64,000 bases of DNA from JBMONI01 sp049324575 (GCA_049324575.1 JBMONI010000024.1:1-64000), one strand, 5' to 3'. Numbered from the stretch's first letter, positions 27,304-36,569 are shown. Made by a program: numbers and translations. The notes: generated from the sequence alone by a model not told the origin.

Positions 27304-28407
27304 TCAAAGGATCGCCTGCTGGGTCCCGATATCAAAGAAGTGGGCCTTGCTCATATCGAAAACGACCTGCAGGTCCTGATTCATCGTCGCCGTGTCTTGA
27401 TTGGAAACGCGCGCCACAAAGGTGTTATTCCCGGCGTTCAGATAAAGGTAGATCTCGGACCCCATCGGCTCGACCACATCGACCGTCGCGCCGATCGTGA
27501 ACTCCGGCCGCGCATCCTGCGCAAAGATCTTGTCGTAAATATCTTCCGGCCGGATCCCAAAGATGATCTCGCGGTCTTTGTAGCGGGCGATCTTGGAATA
27601 ATGCGCCGGCAGGATCCGGAGCCGGACCGAGCGATCGATAAAAAAATAATCTCCATTCATGGCGCCGATCTTTCCTTTCAAAAAATTCATAGGCGGAGAA
27701 CCGATGAATCCCGCCACGAACTGATTGGCCGGGGTCTCGTAAAGATCCACGGGATTGGCCACCTGCTGGATCGTCCCCTTGCGCATGACGACAATGCGGT
27801 CCCCGAGCGTGAGCGCTTCCACCTGATCATGGGTCACATAGATCATCGTCGATTGAAGTCGGTTATGAAGTTTTTGAAGCTCCATACGCATCTGCACACG
27901 CATTTTCGCGTCGAGATTGCTCAGGGGTTCGTCGAACAGGAATACCTTGGGTTTGCGGACGATCGCGCGGCCCACCGCAACCCGTTGTCTCTCGCCGCCG
28001 GAAAGTTCTTTGGGCCGGCGCGAAAGGTAGTGCTGGATCCCGAGGATCTCCGCCGCTTCCTGCACCCGCCGCTCGATCTCTTTTTTGGGGTAGCGGCGCA
28101 ATTTCAAACCGAAAGCGAGGTTTTCATAGACCGTCATGTGGGGGTAAAGCGCATAGTTCTGGAAGACCATCGCGATATCGCGATTTTTAGCGGGAACTTC
28201 GTTGACGACCACATTGTCGATCAGGATATCCCCTTCGGTCACCTCTTCCAAGCCCGCGATCATTCGCAAGGTCGTGGATTTCCCACATCCCGAAGGGCCC
28301 ACCAAAACGCAGAACTCTTTATCGTGGATCTCGAGACTGATGTTCTGGACCGCATAGCCGTTGTCTCCGTAATCCTTCGAGACTTTCCGCAACGTGACGG
28401 TCGCCAT
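27304..28407 (-). CDS. sugar ABC-importer ATPase (MsmX/UgpC type)
   Basis: 367 residues. Walker A GPSGCGKST at 37-45, Q-loop VFQNYALYPHMTV, signature LSGGER at 135-140, Walker B FLFDE at 156-160, and VTHDQVEA with the switch His. A C-terminal OB/TOBE regulatory region of about 130 residues (GIRPEDI) is typical of the MalK/UgpC/MsmX group. No permease or binding-protein gene accompanies it, so it may be a shared multitask ATPase for several sugar importers encoded elsewhere. It begins 9 bases after the accD stop. Confidence 0.93.
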   Translation of the reverse strand: MATVTLRKVSKDYGDNGYAVQNISLEIHDKEFCVLVGPSGCGKSTTLRMIAGLEEVTEGDILIDNVVVNEVPAKNRDIAMVFQNYALYPHMTVYENLAFGLKLRRYPKKEIERRVQEAAEILGIQHYLSRRPKELSGGERQRVAVGRAIVRKPKVFLFDEPLSNLDAKMRVQMRMELQKLHNRLQSTMIYVTHDQVEALTLGDRIVVMRKGTIQQVANPVDLYETPANQFVAGFIGSPPMNFLKGKIGAMNGDYFFIDRSVRLRILPAHYSKIARYKDREIIFGIRPEDIYDKIFAQDARPEFTIGATVDVVEPMGSEIYLYLNAGNNTFVARVSNQDTATMNQDLQVVFDMSKAHFFDIGTQQAIL

Positions 28408-28416
28408 GATCTGCGA

Positions 28417-29283
28417 TCAGCTCCTTTTGAAAAATTCGAGAAAAAGATGAAGGGTTTTCTTGAGATCCTGGCGTTTGACGACCTTATCGATCAGGCCGTG
28501 CTTGAGAAGAAATTCCGAAGTTTGAAATCCCTCCGGCAATTTCTGCCGGATCGTCTGCTCGATCACCCGGGGACCCGCGAATCCGATCAATGCGCCAGGC
28601 TCGGCAAGGATGATGTCGCCCAGGGAGGAGAAGCTCGCCATCACACCCCCCATGGTCGGATTCGTCAGGACCGAAATGAACGGATACGGGGTCTTCTGAT
28701 AGCGCCGGAGAGCAAGCGATGTCTTCGCCATCTGCATCAGGCTGAGCGCGCCTTCGTACATTCGTGCGCCACCGCCGGAACCGGAAACCACGATCAAAGG
28801 AAGTTTTTTCTCGATCGCATGTTCCACCAGGCGGGTGATCTTTTCGCCCACCACGGAACCCATGGAGCCCATGATAAACCTGGAATCGGTGACGCCCAGC
28901 GCCACGGCCTTCCCTTCGATCGTCCCTTCCCCGATAAGACACGCTTCTTTGAGGCCGGTTTTCTTCTGGTCCTGGCTGATCTTCTCCTTATAGGATTTGA
29001 CCCCCTCAAAATCGAGCGGATCGAGGGACCTCAAATTCCCGTCAAATTCCTTGAAGCTCTTGTGGTCCAGGAGTTGATGGATCCGGTCCTTGGCCCCCAC
29101 GATAAAATGATAACCGCAGTCTTTGCAGACGGAATAATTCTCTTTGAGGGATTTGCTGAAAAGCACGCTTTGGCAAGCGGGGCATTTGGTCCAAAGGCCG
29201 GCCGGAAGACTTTTTTTCTTTAATCCGCTGGTAACGGGGTTGGCGATGAGATCGATGGTTTCGTTACGACCTTTTTCGGTCAC
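28417..29283 (-). CDS. accD: acetyl-CoA carboxylase carboxyltransferase subunit beta
   Basis: 288 residues if the GTG at 29283 is used, with AAGGTGA five bases upstream; an in-frame GTG at 29292 gives 291 but sits on that Shine-Dalgarno. An N-terminal zinc ribbon has Cys 34/37 and 53/56 (WTKCPAC … CKDCGYHF). The carboxyltransferase core has SGSGGGARMYEGALSLMQM, a biotin/CoA-site pattern, and FAGPRVIEQTIRQKLPEGFQ. It forms malonyl-CoA with AccA for fatty-acid synthesis. It is the first gene after the strong promoter at 29379-29407, followed by the ABC ATPase, GGDEF and lptD genes, all membrane- or envelope-linked. Confidence 0.95.
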   Translation of the reverse strand: MTEKGRNETIDLIANPVTSGLKKKSLPAGLWTKCPACQSVLFSKSLKENYSVCKDCGYHFIVGAKDRIHQLLDHKSFKEFDGNLRSLDPLDFEGVKSYKEKISQDQKKTGLKEACLIGEGTIEGKAVALGVTDSRFIMGSMGSVVGEKITRLVEHAIEKKLPLIVVSGSGGGARMYEGALSLMQMAKTSLALRRYQKTPYPFISVLTNPTMGGVMASFSSLGDIILAEPGALIGFAGPRVIEQTIRQKLPEGFQTSEFLLKHGLIDKVVKRQDLKKTLHLFLEFFKRS

Positions 29284-29378
29284 AGATTTCACCTTGGCTT
29301 TGCAAAGTTAAAGAAAATCCCATCCGCTCATCGATGCGTTTGAGAAATAGAATATCATAGAAAGGTTTCAAGTCATGT

Positions 29379-29407
29379 ATTCTAGAAACCCGAAGAAAAC
29401 ATGTCAA
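29379..29407 (-). promoter_or_regulatory. strong sigma-70 promoter for the accD-led run
   Basis: On the minus strand, TTGACA (29402-29407) is separated by 17 bp from TAGAAT (29379-29384). Predicted start is about 29372, giving a leader of about 90 nt before accD. The rest of the divergent gap to rpoN (about 170 bp) is AT-rich with no further feature I can support. Confidence 0.75.
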
Positions 29408-29455
29408 TCTCTTTCTATCTTGTTTGATATCAAAACTTTACAACATTTTTAAATA

Positions 29456-30907
29456 ATGCTATCGTTGGGCATGCGTCCCACGCTTTCACAAAATCAACAA
29501 CAGCGGCAACTTCTTTCGCCTCAGATCCGCCAGTATCTGAAACTCCTCCAGCTCCCGATCGCCGAACTCACCCAGGCGATCGAAGCCGAAATGGAGGAGA
29601 ATCCGGTCCTGGAGGATATCGTCCAATCCTCCGCCGAGACTGACCCCTTGCCGGAAGGACCGGATCCCTCTCAAGAGCAGGAAAAAGAGCTGGAATTCAA
29701 TGAGGCCAAAACCGAGTCGGACAAGCTCGAGGAAGAATTCGATGACCTAGGTTACGAGCAGGACCTTGCGGCTCAAAACCCCCATGAAGCGCAAGCCAAG
29801 AAAGACTTCCGGGAATCCCTGATCAGCCACCAGGATTCCCTTTATGATTATTTAAACCGGCAAATCCAGATCCTGGACCTCGATGAGAAGGGAAAAAAAA
29901 TCGCCGAACAGATCATCGGAAATTTGAACGAAGATGGGTACCTGCGAGCCACCCTGGATGAGATCGCAACGGCCGGGCAAAGCTCGATTTCCGATGTCGA
30001 GAGGGTCCTGGCCCAAATCCAAAAACTCGACCCGCCGGGGATCGCTGCGCGCACGCTGGAAGAATCGCTGATGCTCCAGCTCGAACGCAAGGGAGAAGGG
30101 GCCTCCCTGGCTCGCGCGATCATCCACCAGCATTTGCCGGAGCTGAAGCGCAAGGACTGGCATACGATCGCGAAGGCTAAGGACGTTTCCGAGAACGAGG
30201 TCCGGAAAGCCGCACGGCTGATCAGTTCGCTGGACCCGAAACCCGGCCAAAGCTGCGTCGCGGAAGCATCGCCGGCTGTGATCCCGGACGCCACGGTCAG
30301 CTTCAACGAAAGCGGGCATCCGAAATTCAAGATCGAAATCCACGACGAGATCATTCCCGAGCTTCGCATCAGCCCTTATTACCGAAAATTACTGCGCCAA
30401 CACCGCGGAGACCCGAAGACCACCGCATTCTTGAAAGAGAAGATCCAACGCGCGATGAATTTCATCAAAGCGCTCCATCTGCGGAAGTCGACCTTGCGCG
30501 AGATCACCGAAGAGATCGTGAGCGCTCAGGAAGCTTTTTTCGAGAAAGGCTTCGCCCACCTGGCCCCGCTTCGTTTGAAGGATGTAGCCCGGGAGATCGG
30601 GGTCCATGAATCGACCGTCAGCCGGACGATCCAGAACAAATATATCGTCACCCCGCAGGGAACGGTTCCTTACAAAAGTTTTTTTTCGACGCGCCTTGAA
30701 TCAAGTTCCGGAGAAGCCGAATCCCAGAAGAGCATGATGGAGAAGGTCCGCAAACTGATCGAGGGCGAGGATCCCAAGCATCCTTTAAGCGACCAGGAGA
30801 TCGCCTCCCATTTCGCGTCCGAAGGGCTGCGGATCGCCCGGCGGACTATCGCCAAATATCGTGAAATGTTGAAGATCCTCCCCTCACACATCCGAAAAGA
30901 AAAATGA
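29456..30907 (+). CDS. rpoN: RNA polymerase sigma-54 factor
   Basis: 483 residues. The Gln-rich region I is clear (SQNQQQRQLLSPQIRQYLKLLQL), followed by an acidic region II (about 45-105), the core-binding domain and the DNA-binding domain. The RpoN box ARRTIAKYRE is at 461-470 and the HTH reads KDVAREIGVHESTVSRTIQNKYI. The ATG at 29456 has no Shine-Dalgarno; MRPTLSQ at 29471 is an alternative start. It stands alone, divergent from accD. No enhancer-binding protein is visible here, so its regulon cannot be inferred from the window. Confidence 0.96.
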   Translation: MLSLGMRPTLSQNQQQRQLLSPQIRQYLKLLQLPIAELTQAIEAEMEENPVLEDIVQSSAETDPLPEGPDPSQEQEKELEFNEAKTESDKLEEEFDDLGYEQDLAAQNPHEAQAKKDFRESLISHQDSLYDYLNRQIQILDLDEKGKKIAEQIIGNLNEDGYLRATLDEIATAGQSSISDVERVLAQIQKLDPPGIAARTLEESLMLQLERKGEGASLARAIIHQHLPELKRKDWHTIAKAKDVSENEVRKAARLISSLDPKPGQSCVAEASPAVIPDATVSFNESGHPKFKIEIHDEIIPELRISPYYRKLLRQHRGDPKTTAFLKEKIQRAMNFIKALHLRKSTLREITEEIVSAQEAFFEKGFAHLAPLRLKDVAREIGVHESTVSRTIQNKYIVTPQGTVPYKSFFSTRLESSSGEAESQKSMMEKVRKLIEGEDPKHPLSDQEIASHFASEGLRIARRTIAKYREMLKILPSHIRKEK

Positions 30908-30930
30908 ACCGCTTTCGCGGCAAAGCCAGG

Positions 30931-30958
30931 ATAGACGCTCTGCGCTGATAGTGTATAA
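30931..30958 (+). promoter_or_regulatory. sigma-70 promoter for the TMTC-like glycosylation operon
   Basis: A perfect TATAAT (30953-30958) lies 16 bp after TAGACG (30931-30936, 4 of 6 matches to TTGACA). Start is predicted near 30965, about 40 nt before the GTG start, leaving room for the AAGGAG at 30991-30996. Confidence 0.65.
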
Positions 30959-31004
30959 TCAAGCGCTTCCGGAGAAGAATCCGTAATCCCAAGGAGTCTG
31001 CAAC

Positions 31005-32987
31005 GTGAAGGACCCGAAGTGCCCGCCTCAACGGCCGATGACAGCGGTTTCCATGGCGAACATCCTTTTCCTTCTCGCTCTTTTTCTGATCCCTCTCGCA
31101 CTTTATCAAAAGGCATTCTCGTTCGATTTCCTGAATTGGGACGACAATTACTACGTTTATAATAATCCGCATATCCGAAGTTTCGCGCCGGAGAACATCA
31201 CCGCCTGGTTCACCCATACCTATGTGCGTCTTTACGTACCGATCACCCTGGCAAGTTATGCCTTGGACTATCTTTGTTTCGGCCCTCAGGCCTGGGGATA
31301 TCATGTCACGAACGTCGGGCTCCATCTTCTGAACATCTTTCTTGCCTTTCTCCTTTTCCGCCGTCTGACTCCAAACCGCGGCGCCGCTTTGCTCGGAGCG
31401 CTTCTTTTCGGCCTCCATCCGGCCCAAACCGATACGGTCGCCTGGATCTCGGAACGAAAGACCCTCCTGTACAGCTTTTTCATCCTCGTCGCCTGGCTCC
31501 TTTGGACCCGGAAGGCAGATCCGGCATGGCAAAAGAAGGTCCGTCTTCCGGCGGTCTTTCTGCTTTTCTTTCTGGCCCTTCTGGCCAAACCTGTCGCCGC
31601 CCTGTTCCCGCTTTTAATGATGGGTTCGGCTTATTTTTCCACTTCGACGACAAAGCCCCCCCTCCGACGCCCCGTCCTTTTGATCATGCTGGCCATCACG
31701 GCGGCCCTGGGAACATTGACTTTTTTCTTTCACCTCGAACTTTTTTCGGAAAAAGGTATCCCGGGAGCTCAAGAAATATTTTTATATCCTTGGCTCCGGT
31801 TGGGTCTTTATCTGAGGATCCTCCTTGCCCCGGCTTTTCTCAGCCCGGATTATCCTTCACCGGATATTTATCTCAAAACCGGAGGCCCGGAACTATGGAT
31901 CCCCCTTCTGGCCTCGCTCCTCGCGGTCATGCTTTCCGCGATCGGCTTCTTGCGCAAGACCCCATGGGGATTTTGGGCCTTTTTCGCTCTTCTCTGGCTT
32001 CTCCCGGTCCTAAGTCCCATTGCGGTCCAAGTCCGCAATCACCATCTTTATCTTTCAATCCTGGGTTTTTGCGCATTATGGATCATCGGCCTCCGGGCGC
32101 GGCCCCGCCTGCTTATACTCCTACTTATACTCCTGAACATCGCTTGCTTCGGCTTCAGCTGGCAGAAGATCGGCGTCTGGAAAAACACGGAAACCTTATG
32201 GAACTCGGTCCTTGCCCAACGTCCGGATAATTTCATCGCCCATCTTAATCTCGGAAATCATTACCAGGAAAAAGGCGATCTCGATCGCGCCGAGTCCCAT
32301 TACCAGGCGATCCTTCACAAGACCCACGGAAAATACGCCTATGCAAACTTGATCTCGCTGTATCTCGCTCAAAAACGGGCCGGAGATGCTGAAGCGTTGA
32401 CCGCCGAAATGGAGAAACGTTATCCGGACCATCCGGACCTTTATTTTTTCAAGGCCTCTCTCGCTCACCTCACGGGCAAACCCGAAGAAGCGGAATCCTG
32501 GCTGCGGCGCTCCTTGGAGGCCGGCAGCAAGAACCCTACGGTTTTTTTCAATCTGGGCATGATCCATCTCAGCCGCCGCGAACCCGAAAAAGCCGAACCC
32601 CTTTTGGAGCAGGCGGTCAGACTCAACGTGGCGTTTTCGGAGGCGCTCTATTTTCTCGGGATTTCCCGTCTCGCCATGGCAAAATACCCGGAAGCCCTGG
32701 CAACTTTCCAGCGCATGCTCAAATCCCGCCTCCGTTTGCCGGGAACCGATTTTCAACTGGGCTTCACTTACTATAAACTCGGGAATATCTCCAAAGCCCG
32801 CTCTTCTTACCTGGACAGTATCCGCAATGATCCCGAGATCGCAGAAGCCTATTATCATCTCGGCCTCCTTTACGCCGACGCGCCTTCGATCCGCCGCGCT
32901 TATTTGGAGCAAGCCCTTCGCCGGGATCCAGGCAATCCGAAATACGCGGCCGCGCTCGAACAAACCATGAAGGCCTCCGGACCATGA
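31005..32987 (+). CDS. TMTC-like membrane protein: GT-C domain plus TPR repeats
   Basis: 660 residues from a GTG with AAGGAG at 8-base spacing. Residues about 15-385 form some 10-11 transmembrane helices; the first loop has FDFLNWDDNYYVYNNPHI with the acidic DD pair. YVPITLASYALDY and GYHVTNVGLHLLNIFLAFLL fit the TMTC/DUF1736 GT-C pattern known from eukaryotic O-mannosyltransferases and many bacterial homologues. About seven tetratricopeptide repeats fill residues 400-650. It probably glycosylates an exported protein or lipid, with the TPRs binding the acceptor. It is the first gene of a four-gene unit; its stop overlaps the next start by 4 bp. Confidence 0.84.
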   Translation: MKDPKCPPQRPMTAVSMANILFLLALFLIPLALYQKAFSFDFLNWDDNYYVYNNPHIRSFAPENITAWFTHTYVRLYVPITLASYALDYLCFGPQAWGYHVTNVGLHLLNIFLAFLLFRRLTPNRGAALLGALLFGLHPAQTDTVAWISERKTLLYSFFILVAWLLWTRKADPAWQKKVRLPAVFLLFFLALLAKPVAALFPLLMMGSAYFSTSTTKPPLRRPVLLIMLAITAALGTLTFFFHLELFSEKGIPGAQEIFLYPWLRLGLYLRILLAPAFLSPDYPSPDIYLKTGGPELWIPLLASLLAVMLSAIGFLRKTPWGFWAFFALLWLLPVLSPIAVQVRNHHLYLSILGFCALWIIGLRARPRLLILLLILLNIACFGFSWQKIGVWKNTETLWNSVLAQRPDNFIAHLNLGNHYQEKGDLDRAESHYQAILHKTHGKYAYANLISLYLAQKRAGDAEALTAEMEKRYPDHPDLYFFKASLAHLTGKPEEAESWLRRSLEAGSKNPTVFFNLGMIHLSRREPEKAEPLLEQAVRLNVAFSEALYFLGISRLAMAKYPEALATFQRMLKSRLRLPGTDFQLGFTYYKLGNISKARSSYLDSIRNDPEIAEAYYHLGLLYADAPSIRRAYLEQALRRDPGNPKYAAALEQTMKASGP

Positions 32988-34399
32988 CTGCCCATACGCA
33001 AAAAAAAACGGTCGTCATGGGAGCCGGCCCGGCCGGCCTGACCTGCGCCTATGAACTCGCACGGCAGCAAGCCCAGGTGTCGGTGATCGACGAGCAAGCC
33101 GAACCCGGCGGTCTTTGCCGGACCCTTCGAAGAAAGAGTTATCTTTTCGACATTGGCGGACACCGGTTCCTGACCCACCATCCCGAGATCCTCGCCCTGT
33201 GGGAAAAGTTCCTGGGGGAAGATCTGTTACGGGTCCCCCGCTCTTCCAAGATCCTTTTCGAAGGGAAGACCTTCGAATATCCGCTCAGTTTTTTGAACGC
33301 GTTGTCGGGACTCGGGATCCCCGAATCCCTGACCTGCCTGCTGAGTTACTTCGCTTCCAAACGAGCACGGCACATCGACGAATCGAACTTCGAGGGCTGG
33401 ATGGTCAAACGCTTCGGCCGGCGCCTGTTCCAGATCTTTTTTGAATCCTACACTGAAAAAGTATGGGGGATCCCCTGCGCATCCATCTCAAGCGATTGGG
33501 CCCGGCAGCGCATCCAGGACCTCACACTGGAGACCATGATCCGGCGCGCCTTCCTCCCCCGAAAACCGAGCGGATTCAAGACCCTGACCCGCGAATTCCT
33601 CTACCCGCGCCTCGGGCCCGGACAATTCTTCCAGCGCCTTCACCAAGAGACCGCCAGACTCGGCGCCGCTTTCCATTTGCAATGCCGGGTCGAAAAGATC
33701 CATACGGGGAACACCGGGATCGAAGGGATCTCGGTCCGGGATCACGAAGGTCAGGAAGCCTTCATCCCGGGCGATTTTTTCTTCTCCAGTATCCCCATCA
33801 GCGAATTCATCCGGATGATGGAACCCCAAGCCCCCGCCGATATCGTCCAAGCCTCCGCACGGCTCCATTTCCGGAGCCTGATCGCCGTTTATCTCATCTT
33901 CAACATCCGCGACCTGTTCCCTGAACACTGGCTTTATATTCATTCACCCGAGGTCAAGCTCGGCCGGATCCAAAACTATAAAAACTGGAGCCCTGCCATG
34001 GTTCCGAATTTCGCCCAGACTTCGCTGGGCCTCGAATATTTCGTGGACGAAGGCGATGCCCTTTGGAAAACCGATAATCAGGCCCTGCTCCAAATGGGGC
34101 TGGATGAGCTCGAACACTTGGGCTTTAAGGTCAAAAAACATTTCGTGGACGGATTCGTTGTCCGCGTCCCCAACACCTATCCCGTTTACGGCCCGGGCTA
34201 CCAGGAGATCCTGGACGAACTCCGTCGTTATATGGAAAACTTCAAAAATATCCAGCTCATGGGCCGCAGCGGTCTTTTCCGGTACGGGAATCTCGACTCC
34301 GCCATGATGATGGGCCTTCGTGCCGCCCGAAACTTCCTCGCGAACGAAAAGCCCCTGTGGACGATCGAAATCCCGGAGTCGGCCGATACCCCGGCATGA
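32984..34399 (+). CDS. FAD-dependent oxidoreductase, UDP-galactopyranose-mutase/amine-oxidase-like
   Basis: 471 residues. Rossmann FAD motif VVMGAGPAGLTCAYELA near residue 10, the acidic end of strand 2 (VIDEQAEPGGLCRTL) and DIGGHRFLTHHPEI are typical of the amine-oxidase/UGM-like superfamily. Near the C-terminus, QLMGRSGLFRYGNLDSAMMMGL matches the FAD-binding return segment. Members are often annotated as protoporphyrinogen oxidase or UGM-like enzymes in glycan clusters. No experimental function follows from the sequence. ATGA overlaps join it to the TMTC-like gene and the next GT2 gene. Confidence 0.85.
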   Translation: MTAHTQKKTVVMGAGPAGLTCAYELARQQAQVSVIDEQAEPGGLCRTLRRKSYLFDIGGHRFLTHHPEILALWEKFLGEDLLRVPRSSKILFEGKTFEYPLSFLNALSGLGIPESLTCLLSYFASKRARHIDESNFEGWMVKRFGRRLFQIFFESYTEKVWGIPCASISSDWARQRIQDLTLETMIRRAFLPRKPSGFKTLTREFLYPRLGPGQFFQRLHQETARLGAAFHLQCRVEKIHTGNTGIEGISVRDHEGQEAFIPGDFFFSSIPISEFIRMMEPQAPADIVQASARLHFRSLIAVYLIFNIRDLFPEHWLYIHSPEVKLGRIQNYKNWSPAMVPNFAQTSLGLEYFVDEGDALWKTDNQALLQMGLDELEHLGFKVKKHFVDGFVVRVPNTYPVYGPGYQEILDELRRYMENFKNIQLMGRSGLFRYGNLDSAMMMGLRAARNFLANEKPLWTIEIPESADTPA

Positions 34400-35394
34400 G
34401 CGCTTCTTTTTCAGTCCTGATCCCTGCCCGCAATGCCGCCGCGACCCTCGACCGTTGTCTCCAAGCAGTCCATCGTTCTCTCTTGCTTCCCGCGGAGGTC
34501 CTGGTCATCGATGACGCCTCGACCGACCCGACCTCCGAGATCGCCAAGCGCTACCTCGCCAAGATCCTCCATGTGAACCTGCGCGCGGGCCCGATGCCGC
34601 CCCGTCTGGCCGGCGCTCTTTATGCGCAGGAAGAGATCCTGGTCTTCATCGACGCGGATGTCTGTGTCCGCCCGGACACTTTTCAAAAAGTTCTCCGCCA
34701 TTTTTCCGATCCCGGGATCCGGGCCGTCACCGGGCTTTTGTCCGCCAACCCGGGACCGCAAAATTTTTTCAGCGCGTTCAAAAATGAATACATGCATTGG
34801 ATCTTTCACCGGCAGCCGGAAGAGCCCCGGTTCCTTTACGGCTCGCTTTTTGCGGTCCGAAAAACCGATCTCAAGGACTTCCGCCCGAGCCGCATCCCTT
34901 TCGGGAACCTGGTCTCCGATACTGAACTCGCCCTTTATTTACACGCCCGCGATGCGACTATCCGCTTTGACCGGACCCTTGAAGTCGACCATCTGAAAAC
35001 TTATGACGGGATCGGACTTTTAAAAAACGATTTTGTGATCCCTTTTTCCTTCGCCTTCCTGGCCTGGGCCTATCGGGACCTCCGCAGGATGACCAAAGAA
35101 TTTTCTTTTTCTCACGTCCGGCCGCGACAACTGACAAGCCTTCTCTTTCAAGCCGCTGCCTGGCTGAGCCTGACCGCGCCGGAAAATCCGGCATGGTTTT
35201 TATTCCCCGCATTTCAGATCGCTTATTTTCTCTGCTGGGCTCCCTGGCTGACGGACATCGGAAAACGCCGCGGTCTCCGGTTCACCCTAGCATGCGCGTT
35301 TTTCCTCCCTCTCGACAGTCTATGCATGCTGGCCGGCATCCTGACCGGAAGTCTGGCTTTTGGGGTCTCGAAACTCCAAGGAGCCTCCGCATGA
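34396..35394 (+). CDS. family 2 glycosyltransferase with C-terminal membrane segments
   Basis: 332 residues from the ATG at 34396 (ATGA overlap with the preceding stop). GT2 core: SVLIPARNAAATLDRCLQAV, EVLVIDDASTDPT, and IFIDADVCVRPDTF with DAD at the metal site. TELALYLHARDATIRFD is the acceptor-side motif. Two to three hydrophobic helices near residues 230-325 suggest membrane attachment. The frame extends upstream to 34357 but only inside the FAD gene. It transfers a sugar to an unknown acceptor in the pathway shared with the neighbouring GT2. Confidence 0.86.
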   Translation: MSASFSVLIPARNAAATLDRCLQAVHRSLLLPAEVLVIDDASTDPTSEIAKRYLAKILHVNLRAGPMPPRLAGALYAQEEILVFIDADVCVRPDTFQKVLRHFSDPGIRAVTGLLSANPGPQNFFSAFKNEYMHWIFHRQPEEPRFLYGSLFAVRKTDLKDFRPSRIPFGNLVSDTELALYLHARDATIRFDRTLEVDHLKTYDGIGLLKNDFVIPFSFAFLAWAYRDLRRMTKEFSFSHVRPRQLTSLLFQAAAWLSLTAPENPAWFLFPAFQIAYFLCWAPWLTDIGKRRGLRFTLACAFFLPLDSLCMLAGILTGSLAFGVSKLQGASA

Positions 35395-36341
35395 GCATCC
35401 CGCCGAATGACGCCCCGCGCGTCACGGTAGTCGTCGCGAACTACAATTACGCGCAGCATCTTCCGGAATGCCTGGACTCGATCCTGCGGCAGACCCTGCA
35501 GGATTTTGAGATCCTGATCGCCGATGACGGGTCCTCCGACACCTCCCTGGAAATCCTTCACGATTATGAGCGCCGCTATCCCGGCAAGCTCCATATGCTT
35601 TGCCATCCCGGACGAAACCACCGCGGGATCCTTGCCACCTACCGGATGGCCTTTTCGAACCTCCGCGGAACCTTCACGGCCTTTCTCGAAGCCGATGACC
35701 GCTGGGAGGAGGATTGTCTCGCCCGTAAGATCGCCGCACTGGAAAAATTTCCCTCAGCCGGCGTGGCCTATTCGGATTTCAGGACCCGGGGGGCCTGGCG
35801 CCATCGTTTTTATTGGGACCTTTATGGCACGCTCAACAAGCTTCAGATCCGGTGGAATCGCCCCGTGGATATGACCCGGAAGTTCCTTTTCCGGAATCCG
35901 GTCTCGAGTTTCTCCAATGTGGTCGTCCGCACGGCCCTTTTGCAAGGCCTGGAGGTCACTCCCTCTCTGCGTTCGAATCTGGATTGGTGGCTACTCGCTC
36001 ATCTGAGCCTGAAAACCCGTTTTGTCTACCTCCCCGAAAAACTTTGGCAATGGCGCATCCACCCCCAAAGCCTCGGCTATCACCGGGTCTCCTCTTTCTC
36101 TCTTTGGCGTCTTCACCGCGACCTCATGGCGCTCTGCGAGTCTCTCCTTGCCCACCTGCCCCACCAGGCCACCGAAGACAAGGCCCTCGAGCGAAAGCGG
36201 CAGGCAATCGAAAGGGGCTTGCGTTTTCACCGGCATCTGCGGGGAAGGGATTTCGAAGCGGTCGCCCGGAGCCTGCTGAGACATCCTCTGAGAACACTCC
36301 GGTTCCTCAGTTATGTTGTGTTGAAGAACCTGCTTTTTTGA
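35391..36341 (+). CDS. family 2 glycosyltransferase
   Basis: 316 residues from the ATG at 35391 (ATGA overlap with the previous gene). Core motifs: VTVVVANYNYAQHLPECLDS, EILIADDGSSDTSLEIL and AFLEADDRWEEDCLARKI, where the ADD is the metal-binding site. A middle section carries FLFRNPVSSFSNVVVR, a common GT2 acceptor motif, and the C-terminus is basic and helical. It is the last gene of the four-gene unit and is followed by an AT-rich inverted repeat. Donor and acceptor are unknown. Confidence 0.88.
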   Translation: MSIPPNDAPRVTVVVANYNYAQHLPECLDSILRQTLQDFEILIADDGSSDTSLEILHDYERRYPGKLHMLCHPGRNHRGILATYRMAFSNLRGTFTAFLEADDRWEEDCLARKIAALEKFPSAGVAYSDFRTRGAWRHRFYWDLYGTLNKLQIRWNRPVDMTRKFLFRNPVSSFSNVVVRTALLQGLEVTPSLRSNLDWWLLAHLSLKTRFVYLPEKLWQWRIHPQSLGYHRVSSFSLWRLHRDLMALCESLLAHLPHQATEDKALERKRQAIERGLRFHRHLRGRDFEAVARSLLRHPLRTLRFLSYVVLKNLLF

Positions 36342-36346
36342 AAGGG

Positions 36347-36445
36347 AAATTAAGAATTGAGGATTAAAAATTAAAAACCCGCGGAAAAAACTTGCGAAGC
36401 TTCTTATTCTTAAATTCTTAATTATTCATTTTCAATTCTTAATTT
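36347..36445. repeat. AT-rich long inverted repeat between the glycosyltransferase operon and tRNA-Thr
   Basis: A perfect 14-bp arm (AAATTAAGAATTGA, 36347-36360) is repeated in inverted form at 36432-36445, 71 bp away. The sequence between contains further AATTAAGA/TCTTAATT-like words. It could end transcription of the operon, although there is no GC-rich stem with a T run, or it could be a remnant of a small mobile or repetitive element. Confidence 0.6.
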
Positions 36446-36450
36446 AAGAA

Positions 36451-36523
36451 AGCTGGTGGTCAGGATCGAACTGACGACCTGCTGTTTACGAAACAGCTGC
36501 TCTACCAGCTGAGCTACACCAGC
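36451..36523 (-). tRNA. tRNA-Thr (anticodon CGU)
   Basis: 73-nt cloverleaf. The acceptor stem GCTGGTG pairs with CACCAGC, with discriminator T. The D-arm reads GCTC…GAGC, the anticodon stem-loop has CGT at 36488-36490, and the T-arm is GTCAG-TTCGATC-CTGAC. CCA is not encoded. It reads ACG codons. Confidence 0.96.
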
Positions 36524-36540
36524 CTGAAGGAAGGATAAGG

Positions 36541-36569
36541 ATTGTAAAGAAAACCTTCGAAGAACTCAA
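36541..36569 (-). promoter_or_regulatory. promoter for tRNA-Thr
   Basis: TTGAGT (36564-36569) and TACAAT (36541-36546) are spaced by 17 bp on the minus strand. Start is predicted near 36534, about 11 nt before the tRNA. The -35 overlaps the last codons of the NUDIX gene. Confidence 0.6.

Noticed and set aside
26062..29223. 1,053-residue plus-strand frame opposite GGDEF, ABC and accD genes
   Set aside because: Covers three well-supported minus-strand genes and has no recognisable domain.
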